A DNA stretch of 64,000 nucleotides from Nematopogon swammerdamellus. Its lineage: Eukaryota > Arthropoda > Insecta > Lepidoptera > Adelidae. Position numbers and translations under genes: made by a program. Below, piece by piece: positions 33,570 through 45,240 of the stretch (its first letter is position 1; each line of letters opens with the position of its first letter). Below the pieces are notes generated by a model. That model ran no database searches. It was not told the DNA's origin and worked only from the letters and a program-made list of their open reading frames with translations. The stretch lies in contig OX336338.1 in the NCBI GenBank assembly GCA_946902875.1, forward strand, positions 10,221,971 through 10,285,970, written 5' to 3'.

Positions 33570-36170
33570 TAGATTCTAGCTAGTCGGTGATACAGATCCA
33601 TGTGATGTGATGTGTGTCAGGCTTATTTATTGTGTGAGCGTTATGGTTCATTTAAAGCTGCTATAGCTTCTACTAGGTCGGCTCCCATACTGATGTGATC
33701 GAACTAAGTATTACTTCTAAACTAATTGGCATACCTAAATATTTTAATTTGTATCGACTTTTCCACTCAAAATATTATGTGCTTCTGTAGGAACAATTTT
33801 ATCAGAATAAAGCCACGAACAATTATTTCAGTTGTAAAAGTTTTCCTAGCAAAGATTATTTTGTAGCACGGATAGGATTTTCTTTGTGGTGCGTAGTGCG
33901 GAGTGCAAAGTGACCATAGGGAGCATGAGAGAAGGAAGGATGTGTTACTTGCTAATAGTCAAAGTATAAAAAATACATATATTTATATTTTTCAATGTGA
34001 CATTCGGCTATAATGTGTAGAAGATAATAAATAGATAATAAATACCTAATAGAACAGGGAGACATCCCCCTGTTCCACTATTGTGGTATGTGCGCCGAAG
34101 TCTTACTACCGCGCGCTAAGTAAATAATTATTTTATATATTTATTTTTAATTTCACTTAATTTTCAAAAATTTTATTCAAGTCATTTTAAAAAATTACGT
34201 CACTATGAAACTCACCCCTTTCAGTAACGTCAGTCAAACACCGCTTCACTTGTCCACCGAAAACTGGCTGAGCACGACACAACAGGTCCTAACTAGGGAC
34301 CACGAGCAAACAATACAATGAATCGAGAGCGACCGGTGCTGCACTCTCGGAAGCCAGCTCGTGTATGCCGGCGAGACCCGGCGGCGTGCTTTGAGGTCGC
34401 CTACGAATGCGCGCGCCCCGGCGCAGCGCGGCCAAGTCTTCCTGGCGTGCGCAATCGCAAGAATTCGCAAACACAGAGATCGCGCGCACGAACAACGGCC
34501 ACTCCTGACGTGCGCAATCGCGGGCAAAGAGACCGCGCATACCTTCAGGCTTTTGACATAAAGTACCTACGTCTAGTATCGTGGATGGGAGATACGGAGA
34601 AGCTGTTAACTTAAAAGAATTCATGAAACAATTATATCCATGACAAGCGGATTTGATTCAATCCATAGAGTTCTTGGGAGATCCGCAGCAGAAAATACTC
34701 AACGGCTCAACGTGGGCGCTCTTGGGAAAGTCGCCCGTCTCCCAAAACGTATCTTCAAGAAACTCCAGGCGGAGAAGTTGCGAATTAATTCGAGTCTTCT
34801 ATTTTTATTTTTTAATTCATTACATAGATATATGCTCGGTTTGCGTTGCGACGTTCCTTGATTTTTAAGTCCGTCTGTATATCACCATCTTTTTCTCAGT
34901 AACGTATCAAGTTGAGATTAATATCAAATAAAGCTTACGGATCCTATCCTTGGACCTTCAAGCTTATAAGTCAAGGAAATCAAAAGATGTGATATTTCTT
35001 TAAAGTTTCAAAGAGTGACTGTTAGCGCCATCTATGAGAGTCCTTTGAAGTCGAACCATTGTATTTATCAATGGCTCGGTTATGAAAGAATACGTTAATT
35101 TAGTTTTAAAGTGTGACTGCAAGCCCATCTATGAGAGTACTTTGAAGTAGAGCCATTGTATTGATGGTTATGTTGAAAGGAATAACTCACATAATATGGC
35201 GCTACCCCGATCGATATAGTTCTTACTCTCTATTTCGTATAACTAAAACATTCTCGAAAGTCTCGGAATTCCCCTGACCGATATCTTGCGATACTGGCAA
35301 GGTATAGAAATCGAAAAAAAAATAGTGGAGACTCTCGATCCCGGGATGGATGATCTATCCGAGGATCTATCTACATAATAATTAAGTTCGTATGGAACCC
35401 TCAGGGCGCGAGTACGAATCCCACTAGTCTGGTTTTTTAATACTTCCCCCTTTGAATGCACTTCGACCACCCAAGCATAATCTGGTAGGTATGAATTATC
35501 TTCTCTGAGGACAAAAGCTATCAATGGAAAAGTCACAAGACCTATACCATAAATGTAACAAAAAAAACTAACCCTGGGCAGATCGCTTTTTGTAGACATC
35601 CGCCGAGAATCAACAAGCGCCTAAATAAGTTTCATTTTCGCTCCGCACTCTCATAGTCTAACAGTTAGACTCTAACTAACCCAATTGCCTCCTCTCAGTA
35701 TTGTCCGATTCTAATGATTTTTTTATTTTCTTCAAACCATAGCGATGAGCCCTCTCTATATGCTAAAGGTTGTTTTACATTCTTAGTTTTCACATTCTCT
35801 TATCTTACATTCAATTCACTTATTTATCTTATGCGGGATTTTTCGACTTTAGTCACGCCATAGTCCCGAATTAAAATTTTAACGTAGACAGCTTAAACAG
35901 TCATGATCGGAAATGAACTTGTCGATTTCAATACTAATCATACTCATAGTACTTTTGTTATTTCAACATATGAACATATTCGATAAAAAATCTACCTGTG
36001 TAGTTAAATAGTTAGTAAAATTTAAGGTGGTCGTGAATAAGTTCGACGGCCGCTTCACTCAGCCGGCCAAAACGGGCAAAAATACCATGAATGCATTTGG
36101 CATCGACAAGGCTGAAGGCCGTTTGTGTAGACGGGAGGGGGAGAGATTTTTCAACTTTTCAAAAGCAACT
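33570..36170. other. Gene-poor spacer
   Basis: A GC-rich patch at 34320-34560 contains two spaced copies of GTGCGCAATCGC. Open frames there run in several phases and look compositional. Otherwise AT-rich, with the two-copy repeat at 35016-35163. Confidence 0.35.
35016..35163. repeat. Two-copy direct repeat (CCATCTATGAGAGT)
   Basis: CCATCTATGAGAGTCCTTTG and CCATCTATGAGAGTACTTTG occur about 95 bp apart with similar flanks (GTGACTG before, CCATTGTATT after). This is an old tandem duplication of a dispersed repeat. Confidence 0.6.
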
Positions 36171-36214
36171 CACTCCTCACATCTTAAACTATAAAAAATA
36201 CTTAAAAATACTAT

Positions 36215-36425
36215 AAAAATACTTACCGGTAAACTCTGGAACGCTCTCCCTGCCCACATATTTCCCCCCAAGTACAGTCTCGGGTCCTTCAAGAGAGGCG
36301 TCAATAGGCACCTGTCAGGCCCATGGCATTCGCAACCCCCGTATACCACCGCATGTCCATGGGCGTCCTTAGACACGTCATGGGTGGCTCGGCGCCATAC
36401 GTCGCGCTTTCTATAAAAAAAAAAC
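36215..36425 (+). mobile_element. Jockey/R1-like 3' end with poly-A
   Basis: Plus-strand copy of the 56500-56815 family: TTTCCCCCCAAGTACAGTCT, AGAGAGGCGTCAATAGGCAC, TGGCATTCGCAACCCCC, ending TCTATAAAAAAAAA. It carries only the last part of the coding region and the tail. Confidence 0.7.
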
Positions 36426-37269
36426 ATTAATTTACCACGCGTCTATTACTCACAATATCCTTCTTCTTTAGTAAGGTATTTCAAACATACTCCTAGCTAT
36501 TATACATTCCGAGATATAGCACTTCTTCCGCGTTACTATTTTCGCGTTACGGTCAAATTCATATTCCTGCGACTACCGCGCAACCTCAAATAGGTAAGAC
36601 ATGTCATTTGATTCCATGTCAAAATTGAAACCATGTAAAATGTTAAATGTATCCACGTAACATCTACCACTTACTTATTCAAGGACAGCGCATCTCATAA
36701 GATATGGCCAATCAAGTAGGTAACTTGTTTGTACATAATCGTTTACTTTACTGTCCAACAACGACCCTACCTAAAGCTGACGCATTCACGCGAGAGTGGG
36801 CGTTCTACAAAAGCGACTCTACGGATTATATACAATTATCAGTTTTCTTTTATTTTTGTAAAATGTTGGAGCGAACATTTCTTACCCGTTCTTTCTGGAT
36901 GAGCTTAGAAAGGGCGAATACAAAAATTATAATAAGCTGCCCAAGATAATAGAAAATTACTTTATTCATTATATTTCTTCATCCAATCATTTTTGTAGTC
37001 AACCTACGGTATAGTGGTTCCGGCGCGGCAGTCCGACTGGTAGCCGCCCAGGCTCCTCCCGGGACAAGGACCAAGCGTAAACGTGTGACGTTTCTATTGT
37101 TAATTATTATTTTCTTCTGTCTCATTAAGTAATTATAATTTTCGCGCTGTGTATAGCCGATTGTTTTCGTAAAATTTATTATATTTAACAACAAAACCTC
37201 AATAGGTATACATTTATACAGTTTGTTCTACTTATATGTTTTATAGGGGACAATGCTTCCAATAAAAGT

Positions 37270-37430
37270 TAGATTACAAATTTTAAAAAACCCAGACCCT
37301 TAAACACTCAAAAATTATTTCCGTTTACTTATTTTATTTATTAAGCGATCCCCCGACTCCTTTAAGTAAGTAAACGAAAATTATTGTCTAATTTGCAAGG
37401 GTCGGGGGTTTTTTAATTTGTAGTTTAACT
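37270..37430. mobile_element. Small hairpin MITE
   Basis: AAATTTTAAAAAACCCAGAC on the left pairs with GTCGGGGGTTTTTTAATTTG on the right. An inner pair (TTCCGTTTACTTA with TAAGTAAACGAAA) extends the fold. The element is about 160 bp and non-coding. Confidence 0.65.
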
Positions 37431-37544
37431 CTTATTTCAAGATTCTTTTAAAAAAACCTCATTCAAATCGGTCCATCCGTCACAAGTAATTTTTTATTAT
37501 TTCATAATTACTTGATTATTACTCACACAGCTAAGAACAATCCC

Positions 37545-37675
37545 GGTTAAACCAGCTTTATAATAAAAAAACCGCATCCCAGTCGGTCCATCAGTTTAGG
37601 AGCTATGATGTCACAGACAGACATACAGGTACACGTTAAACTTATAACACCCCTCTTTTTGCGTCGGGGGTTAAA
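37545..37675 (+). repeat. Dispersed lepidopteran repeat (CGGTCCATC / CACGTTAAACTTATAA)
   Basis: Same order of motifs as at 13370-13535: AAAACCGCATCC, TCGGTCCATC, GGAGCTA.GATG.CACAG, ACACGTTAAACTTATAA, CACCCCTC. It is a non-coding family seen widely in moth introns and spacers. Confidence 0.55.
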
Positions 37676-39602
37676 AATGAACTCGGTTGCTGAACTTTCT
37701 AGCATATCAAAACAGACAGACAAATGAAATTTGTTTCTGTTGTAACAGCAAATTGAGAATATTTCCTGGCGGCACGAGTAGGTACAGACAGACAGACAGC
37801 CGACAGCGCTCGTTTCTATCTACTGCCGTGAAAATGATGTGTTGCAAGAGAAGCTGTGGTGAAACGAACGCTGACACCACAGGCTGACACGCACAGACCC
37901 AGTACAAATATACCTAGTTAACTGTATATTACATAAAAAGCGGTCGAGTGAAAATTCGTTTGCACACAATTTACTTCATAAAACAAAAACTTATACATTG
38001 AGGTTTGAGATTACTTTAAAAAATTTTGAATTATGTGTATTGTCAGTGATGCTGATGGCAGAAACATCACGTTCGTTAAATAGTTTTTAGTTATTTGTAT
38101 TGCATTTGAAATTACCTATAAACACTTGTATTCTAAAAATATAATAATATCATAGATGAAGTTTTTTACCCTTCAATATGCTTAGAAAATTATACTTCAC
38201 CAAATGTCAACAATTATTGGCTTCCTTGGCTTCAAATGTATTTAATAGTCACATTATCTCTATAATATGTAAGTTTAATATACTCGTATTATATACATTG
38301 AATGTTATATTCCATGACCATCCCTTACAGATGTATTATTCAATTAAATTAAATAACAAATTAAAATAGAAATTAAAACTACCTATAAAATTAAAATAAT
38401 ATTAATTTATTATTTATTCATAATATAAATATGTAATTTGTAAGTAATAAGAAATTGACACACGAGTTTATACTGAGCGAACAGACGATGTCTAAACATT
38501 ATAATGAGACTTCAGTTAGTAGGTAGTTTGTGTTCTCAATTTTCTTACGGACTCCTTATATGATAAGAAACAATAGATGTGTTGATTTTCCCGTGCGATT
38601 TTCAGATTTCTTGTCATTCAGTCGCAGAATGTAGTTTCTAGAGCGTGATACTCTGTGACATAACGCTCTGTGGGTGAGAGCAATGCATTTTTCTCAGGAA
38701 TCATATTAAAATGCTATAATTATATTAGATAATTTTGTATGTGCAACGCGATGTAGGTAAGGCAGTCATACATTAGCTTACACTCGGCTCAGTTTCATCA
38801 ATGCACTGCAATATTAGGTAGAGGTACCTACTCTGATTCTCGGTTACGCAGTGCGTCGAGTGCAGCGGTACTTATTTCACCTGAGCACCTGCATAGTCTT
38901 GCTAGTTAGTATCTAAGTACCTACTTATATAATTAAAAGCAGTTGTTTTACATGAGGTTCGATGCAAAACAATTTTGATAAATATAAGAGGCGATGTCGG
39001 TAGTAGTGGGGGAGTGCCTTAGATTACTTACTATGTAGAACGGCGCGTGTGTAGCCAAATAGGCGCTTCGATAAGGTATTATCGGACATCCGATGAAATC
39101 GGGATGATTCATGGGCGATTTGGTCTGCCGCCTCGGCGGCTCTGAATCGCTACGTGTGTAGCGAAATCGGGGGATTTATCCGAGCGGCGGCGGCGGGGAC
39201 GACGTAGGTATGTTTAGGGTAGGTAGCACTCTTGCTGTTGGAGTGTGGTCCGAACGAGGAATTACGGAGGGAATTGCAGGCGTCACATAGGGTGGACAGA
39301 CTTAATTTGTTTTTTAGTATACATAAACTGTTGGCGAGCCCATGTGAGAGGATTTAGTACGTAATTGTGTTGGATTTCGTTGAGCGTTCTCTATGCCTTT
39401 GAGAATCTGGGCCCTAAGTTATAGGGAAGATGAGTACTATGGGGTTGATATTAACAAATCATTGTTAAAATCCCTAAAAATAATTTTAAAAAACCGCTAA
39501 TGCATTGAATCGCCTTCATGTCTGCGGTTTTAAAAACCGGAGGCGGTGCGGCGGTCTTGCTCGCTGGTTTCGCTGTGCATGCCAGACAACCTGAGACCGC
39601 GG

Positions 39603-39690
39603 TATAAACAACCGGCAGTGAATCAGTAGCGCCGGCGAACCAACAGTCTTGTGCAAGGTGTGCAATAAAAATCCATTTGCGTGAGTAAGT
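39603..39690 (+). promoter_or_regulatory. Possible core promoter and first exon
   Basis: TATAAAC at 39603-39609 lies in a GC-rich patch. TCAGT (39623-39627) and ACAGTC (39642-39647) are candidate initiators, the first rather close to the TATA. GCGTGAGTAAG at about 39678 offers splice donors 40-60 bases downstream. No coding exon can be joined with confidence. It could serve a gene lying mostly outside the window or a distal 5' exon of the palmitoyltransferase gene. Confidence 0.3.
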
Positions 39691-40340
39691 ATCTTCATGA
39701 GATTGTTATTGTATTATGAATGTATGTGGCTGCATACCAGCAGACATGTATTACATGTAAAACTTGTATTTTTGGTTTTAAAATTAGAAATTGTAACTGT
39801 ACTATGCAACTGTAGGTCAGTAAGAAATAGGCAAACGAGAGTTGCAAATAAGGAATTGGGAAGTTGGCGAATGTGGAACCACCGCACTCATCTAATCGGC
39901 CTACTGAATTTATTTTTAAAGGGCTGCATTTTGACTCTACAAAGGTAGCATAATAATTAAATAAAACAAAAGTATTATTCAAACTCTGCAATCGCACAGG
40001 AAACAAAGAAAAAAGCCTGTTAAGCTTTAACGTTGTTCACACAGAGGGTTCTGTAGCCATTCCCTTCTTCCATGCATACCTAGCGAGTGGGCGCAGCGAT
40101 CGTGAGGTCATTCAGCTGCCGCAGTTGCCGTTGCTGGCTACGAAACCCTAAAAAAGGTTTCTGTTGTAACAGTATGCCCAAGTAACAGAGTAGCTCCGAA
40201 TGAACATGTCATATCATAACTATCGGTCTGATGTCTGCGATCGAGACCCGACTGATGAACTCGCAGGGTCGACAGTTTGGCTCGTCAATGGATCGAGCCA
40301 AACTGTTAAACCGTTGTTAGCTCGTCGGCTCGCTAATGGA

Positions 40341-40680
40341 TCACCCTCTGAGGTAGAATAATAAAGAAACTACTGCCTGCCCTAAGCCGGGTATCGGACC
40401 TATGCTCGGCGGAACGAAGAAAAGTAACTCGTGCTGGTATGTAAAAAATACACAAAATGTGTCATGTAATAGACATGGGTGGCTGTGCGGTCTACCCAAC
40501 AGCCAGTCGAGTGAAGGCAGCCAGACACAGCCAATAACGCCTCTCCTCGCGAAACCATGCTCGCTCGGTGAGTCGCCCGCCATGCCACCTATAAAACGGA
40601 CAAAAAGTTCATCAGGTAATTTGTTCACGCGCCTTTTGAAAACACCCAGGTTGTAGGTCTCAAGATACACGCACAGGCAG
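40341..40680 (-). mobile_element. Probable retrotransposon C-terminal scrap
   Basis: The minus-strand frame 40670-40341 begins with YLETYNLGVFKRRVNKL, which resembles the ..Y.L..FKRRVN.. tail of insect non-LTR polyproteins. The rest is low-information. It may extend upstream past 40680. Confidence 0.35.
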
Positions 40681-41427
40681 GGCAGGAACAGCGATGGACA
40701 GCAGCACCTTCGGCGCGGGCGAAGAGCCTGCGCGGGAGTCGCGTGCTTGGATATTGTTACCTATGTAAGTACGTCGGGAGGGAGACGGAAAAGGCGGCTC
40801 GCTCGCTCACTTCGCTCGTCGCTGCGCCGCCGCCGCCGCCCCGCCGCGCCGGTCGGTAATGTATCGGTGTTTCACGTTTCGGGTTATTGTTGTTTTTGTT
40901 GTATTTTTGTTGTTTTTGTTGTTGTTGTTGTTCGCGTTGAGAGTTCATATAACAAGACTTTGAGCTCCGTGTATCGATAAGCTTTAACTTCGCGTAAGTT
41001 ATCATATCACTGTCGTCACTAACTGATCGCTCTGGAGAAAGCGAGCCCTGCCTCATCTCCTCTTTTAGGAGGGAAAACTTGCCAACTGACTCGCGAGTCA
41101 CCCGCGAAGGACATCGAGAGGGAGTCGGGCCTTTCTTCCCCTTCCCCTCAGCCTTCCGCAGCGTGCGTATCACCAGATCGTATTATGTCCATGTCTGATT
41201 TGCGTACTCTTAAGTGCATACGAGTATATCATCATCGCGTCCCGCCTGTTACGAGCGCTCTCGTGTAAATTGTCGCACGCGCGCGCGTCGAACAAACCAA
41301 GGAATAACGGCATTTCGTTTTTCATTTGACATATTTTCTACCTATATGAAAATAAATAGTTGTAAAAAATTTGATATAAACTGTAAAAAAGAACGGCTTT
41401 AAGTGTACGTTTGCAGTTGGTACTTAT

Positions 41428-41500
41428 CATCATCATCAGTCTGTATCGGTCCACTGCTGGACATAGGCCTCTCCCAAGGCACGCCACCACACGCGTGGGA
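41428..41500. mobile_element. RTE-type 3' scrap (CCACTGCTGGACATAGGCC)
   Basis: TCCACTGCTGGACATAGGCC followed by TCTCCCAAGGCACGCCACCA, after an ATC microsatellite, is the widespread lepidopteran 3' end of RTE-like elements. Only about 70 bp remain. Confidence 0.6.
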
Positions 41501-42484
41501 GTGGATGGATGAGAAGAGCGGAAGACCGCGTTATTTTTGGAGTAGTATAAGTATCTATATATAATGAATAAAGAATAAAGAATTACAATGACATTTCCAT
41601 CGTTTCGAGTTCTTCTGTGCTAATCATAAAACGCTAAAGTTCATTGTCCCATATCACCCGTGCCTACACATTTCGAAATTACAAAATCGTCCGCTGTTAT
41701 GCTGGTAGACCGACCAGTCGCGGAGTTACTGCCTACAAAGTATTATATAACTCGAGTTTGCAATCGTATGTCTGGTGCGATGAGTGCGATAAGCCTTGAT
41801 GCGATGCGGCGCGGTGGTACTTAGCTCCGACAGGAACGTGCAGTTGCTGGTCACATACAAACGGGCAACTGTTCAGTCAGGTCAGGTTCAACAATTTCGT
41901 GTAAATAAAAAAAGTATTTTATGTTTAAGCGGTGTTCACACGCAGACAGGGGTTCCGAGCCATTCCGTTCTTGCGCGCATGTACCATGTACCTACTTGTG
42001 CCAAGTAACGCCGCGCTCCGCCGATGCCTCCGCCCGTCGTGCCGTAAGAGCAAAATTTACTATTATAGCAAAATGAAGAAATTTCCTCGTATAACTATTC
42101 ATACACCTACAACTAAACATGTTTATTTTCATAATACCTATAGGTAATACTAATTATCTAGGTTAGACATTTCATGGTGTACTCCTCGCTCGATGTGTTT
42201 GTTTTTCTTTTCAACTTAGTTTTTCCGCCCCTATTAAATTGGACTATTAAACAATGTCACATATAAAATGTAAAACACTCACACTTCCTTCCGGGAATCT
42301 CTTGGGGATCTATAAATATTCTTTATCATTTTGAAGACCTATCTAACGATAACCCACAAGGCCATGTGCCACCTCAATTTTCATTTTCTTAATTTCACCA
42401 CATCATTTTATAGCGGTTCACAAGCATGCTCTACACTCACCAAAGATAAGATTTACCCATAGAAATAACGTCAATCGATTGACC

Positions 42485-42690
42485 CCATGTTTTTTTGGGT
42501 TCCGTACCTCAAAAGAGTAAAAAACTGAACCCTTACAGGATCACTATGTTGTCCGTCTGTCTTTCTGTATGTCCGTCTATCACCACCGCTTTTCTCAGGA
42601 ACTCGTATAGAGATATCAAGTTGTAATTAATATCAAATAATGTTCGCAGTCCCTTGGAGGTGTAAAATATTCAACCTTCTAAATCAACGC
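42485..42690 (+). repeat. Dispersed repeat (GGGTTCCGTACCTCAAAAGA)
   Basis: GGGTTCCGTACCTCAAAAGA, ACCCTTACAGGATCACT and GTCCGTCTGTC in this order, then a purine-rich end. An inverse copy is at about 3300-3410. It is non-coding. Confidence 0.55.
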
Positions 42691-43239
42691 AATCCAATAA
42701 GATACGGTCATTTATGTCACATATTTTGATAATTGCAAATCAAATCAAGACCGGGTACTTCTCGTTGACACATGGTCCGGAGCCACCCCGCTACCCTACC
42801 GACGACCAGGACGCGACCCAGCGAAGTTTCTTGCCAGTTCTTCTTAGCTGTGGTAATCGAATTGGTGGACTTGTTTCTTCTAGCACCATCACCCCGGCGG
42901 GGCGGCGGTGCGGCGGTCGCCGGGGACGATGTCAACCAATTAGGCGGTTCGACGGGGACATTTGCGACTCATTCGCCAATTTCTTCACAACACAGGCAGC
43001 TGCGGCAGTCGAGTCGAGAGACTGCGGAACGCGCCAGCAGCAGTAGCGGCTTCGCATCGCACCTAGCCAGCAGTCGGTCACTGCGACCGCCCTAACCTAG
43101 GGCGGATAAAGTGACCGCTCTTCGTCGCTAGCCAGCCGGCCACGGGCGGCGACTGCCCTATTTTATATAGGGCGGACAAAGTGACGGCAGGCTTCGCGGG
43201 GTTTACCGCGCAAAAAAGACTGCTTTCGGTATGATAGTT

Positions 43240-43645
43240 TATTTTTTATTTTTATTTTTTTATTTTTATGGAAACTGACACGGTTGGCTACATCACCTAC
43301 AACGTCCGTGATGTCAGCCCATAACACCGGGTGAAATAGGTGCCATGTCAGTGCTTCCCCCTTTGATCGTGCCGGCTACACTGAACTGGTCGGAAAAGAC
43401 AAACTATTTACATAGCCGTTTCGACCGACGTTTCATTCAGTGCGGTGGTACCAACCCGGGCGGGTTAAATCCTACCACCAAGTAAGATTAGGAGGGAAGG
43501 GACCTACAGTTTTACGAGGAATCCGATCCTCGGTCAGCCTCCAACGGTCGAGCGGTCACCCATCCAAATACTGACCGCACCCAGCGTTGCTTAACATTCA
43601 ATAGCGACAGTTGACTGTCTGCACCACTGAGCTATCGAGGCTGAT
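43240..43645 (-). mobile_element. Best-preserved tRNA/5S chimeric SINE
   Basis: On the minus strand it starts at about 43645 with a tRNA-like head (ATAGCTCAGTGGTGCAGACA). A segment at 43594-43549 follows that matches the 5S rRNA internal control region: GTTAAGCAACGCTGGGTGCG, then GTCAGTATTTGGATGGGTGA. Then come the common body, GTGATGTAGCCAACCGTGTC and an A-rich tail (43239-43270 as T on the + strand). This copy best shows the order tRNA-like, 5S-like, body, tail. Confidence 0.85.
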
Positions 43646-43649
43646 AGTC

Positions 43650-45240
43650 TTCTGACTATATCTTTTTCCTTTGCAGATTCCAGATAAGTACTTCTCGTCT
43701 CGTTGACCTAGAATCATGTAATTTTGTAAGAAGCACGGTTTCACAGCACAAGTAAAGGAAAAAATCCGAAAATTGTCAATTTGTAGTTAGGTAAGTATAT
43801 CACATTAAAACAATGTTTAGTTTGTTTCGTATATGTGATCGTGACTCTTTTTCTCAGGAGTGGGTCAAGGTATCTAGTTGAAATTAATATGTTAATATTA
43901 CATCAAATCAAATTCTCGTTGAATCATGAAATTTATGAAGATCTCACAGCACAAGGAAAAAATCTGAAAATAGTTCATTTGTAGAGTTATACACATAAAA
44001 AATATATGTTTGTATATGTCAACTACAAGAATGCCTGACAGTCAAACCATTGCTGTAGTTTTTATTTAGGCGTTTTTTTTATTTTCGAAAGCACAATTAG
44101 AAGACGGCGCTTTTGAACTGACAGAACATTTACTGAAACCTTTCTTAGTTCGGTGTCCCCAAATCGTCAGTTTAAGGCGCACATAAGACTCAAAAGGTCA
44201 ACTTTAAACGAAATTGTTGAGCTAAGATTTAAAGAAGTAAAGATTTCAAATCTGTAAAAAATATATGTTATGTATTGGTCTTTAATTTACAAACATAGCT
44301 AAAAATATAATATATTTTACTACTTTGGAAAGGTGTTAAATAAATCCCCAAAAAATAACTAAAGTACGAAAATTGTACTTTCAAGTTCTCTTGAGAAGAG
44401 TAATTTTTTTCAGTACAAGACCCTCATAGAAATATAGATAATATTTTTTCCTGCAATTGAATTGGCCCCGAGACTCTCGTGAAAAAAGAGGTAGGTACGT
44501 CCATAAATTATGGATGCATAAACGAATCGGCACATGAAGGAACAAATGAATAGAATTGACTTGCGCTATAGCCCTTTCCACCCTAAATTGCCAAAAAGCA
44601 TGTTTAGAGGGCCAAGTGAGTCAGGGAAAATTAAAAAATAAAATCCAGGAGGTAATTTTTTCAATAGTGGTCAGATCTACTTTATGCCAAATCGTGAAAA
44701 GGCGACTTTTGTTTACAGTCTTAATGTACTCTGTTGTGATTCTTAGGATGGTAAAAATAGATTAATGTGGTGTTCAGGAAAAGGACGTTTATCCAGTTTT
44801 GACGTGATAACGTCTTATAAATTGATGAACACCGGCTGCACGCACGAAAAAGTGTCATGTTCCATCTGAGCCTGTGTGTGCAAGCGAGAGCGCGTAACAA
44901 GCGATAGAGAGGCACAATCGGCCCAAGCGGCAATGTTGCCAAACGTACGGTAATTGCCGTATCGTACGGTAATCGAGGCTAGAAATCGACAAATGTACGG
45001 CGTACGGCAGCGACAGGGGTGCCGTACGAAAAAATACGGTAATTCTTATAGCTGTGTTTCTTTATAACGTTATCTATCACGTAAAACTATCGTCCGTAAA
45101 CCGACTTTACAGACAACCAATTTTTTTTCATTATTCTGAAGACACAGCCTCAAAAACCGGACTGTCCGGTCCAAAAACGGACATCGGCAACCCTCCATGT
45201 CATGTCATGCATGTTATGCCATGCATGTTTATTGGTCTAA
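43650..45240. other. Spacer without genes
   Basis: AT-rich sequence with no named repeat up to 44900. At 44945-45040 the motif TACGGTAAT/GTACGGCGTACGG repeats in both orientations, a small degenerate inverted-repeat element. Confidence 0.4.

Noticed and set aside
34289..34624. Possible Arg/Ala-rich protein at a GC patch
   Set aside because: Open in several frames on both strands, with an internal repeat and no splice or start context.
40757..41173. 138-residue minus-strand frame with a Gln run
   Set aside because: The Gln/Asn stretch is a GTT microsatellite and the rest is low-information; no exon borders fit.
42714..43095. Overlapping open frames beside the chimeric SINE
   Set aside because: Conflicting frames on both strands in a GC-rich patch, without a recognisable domain.
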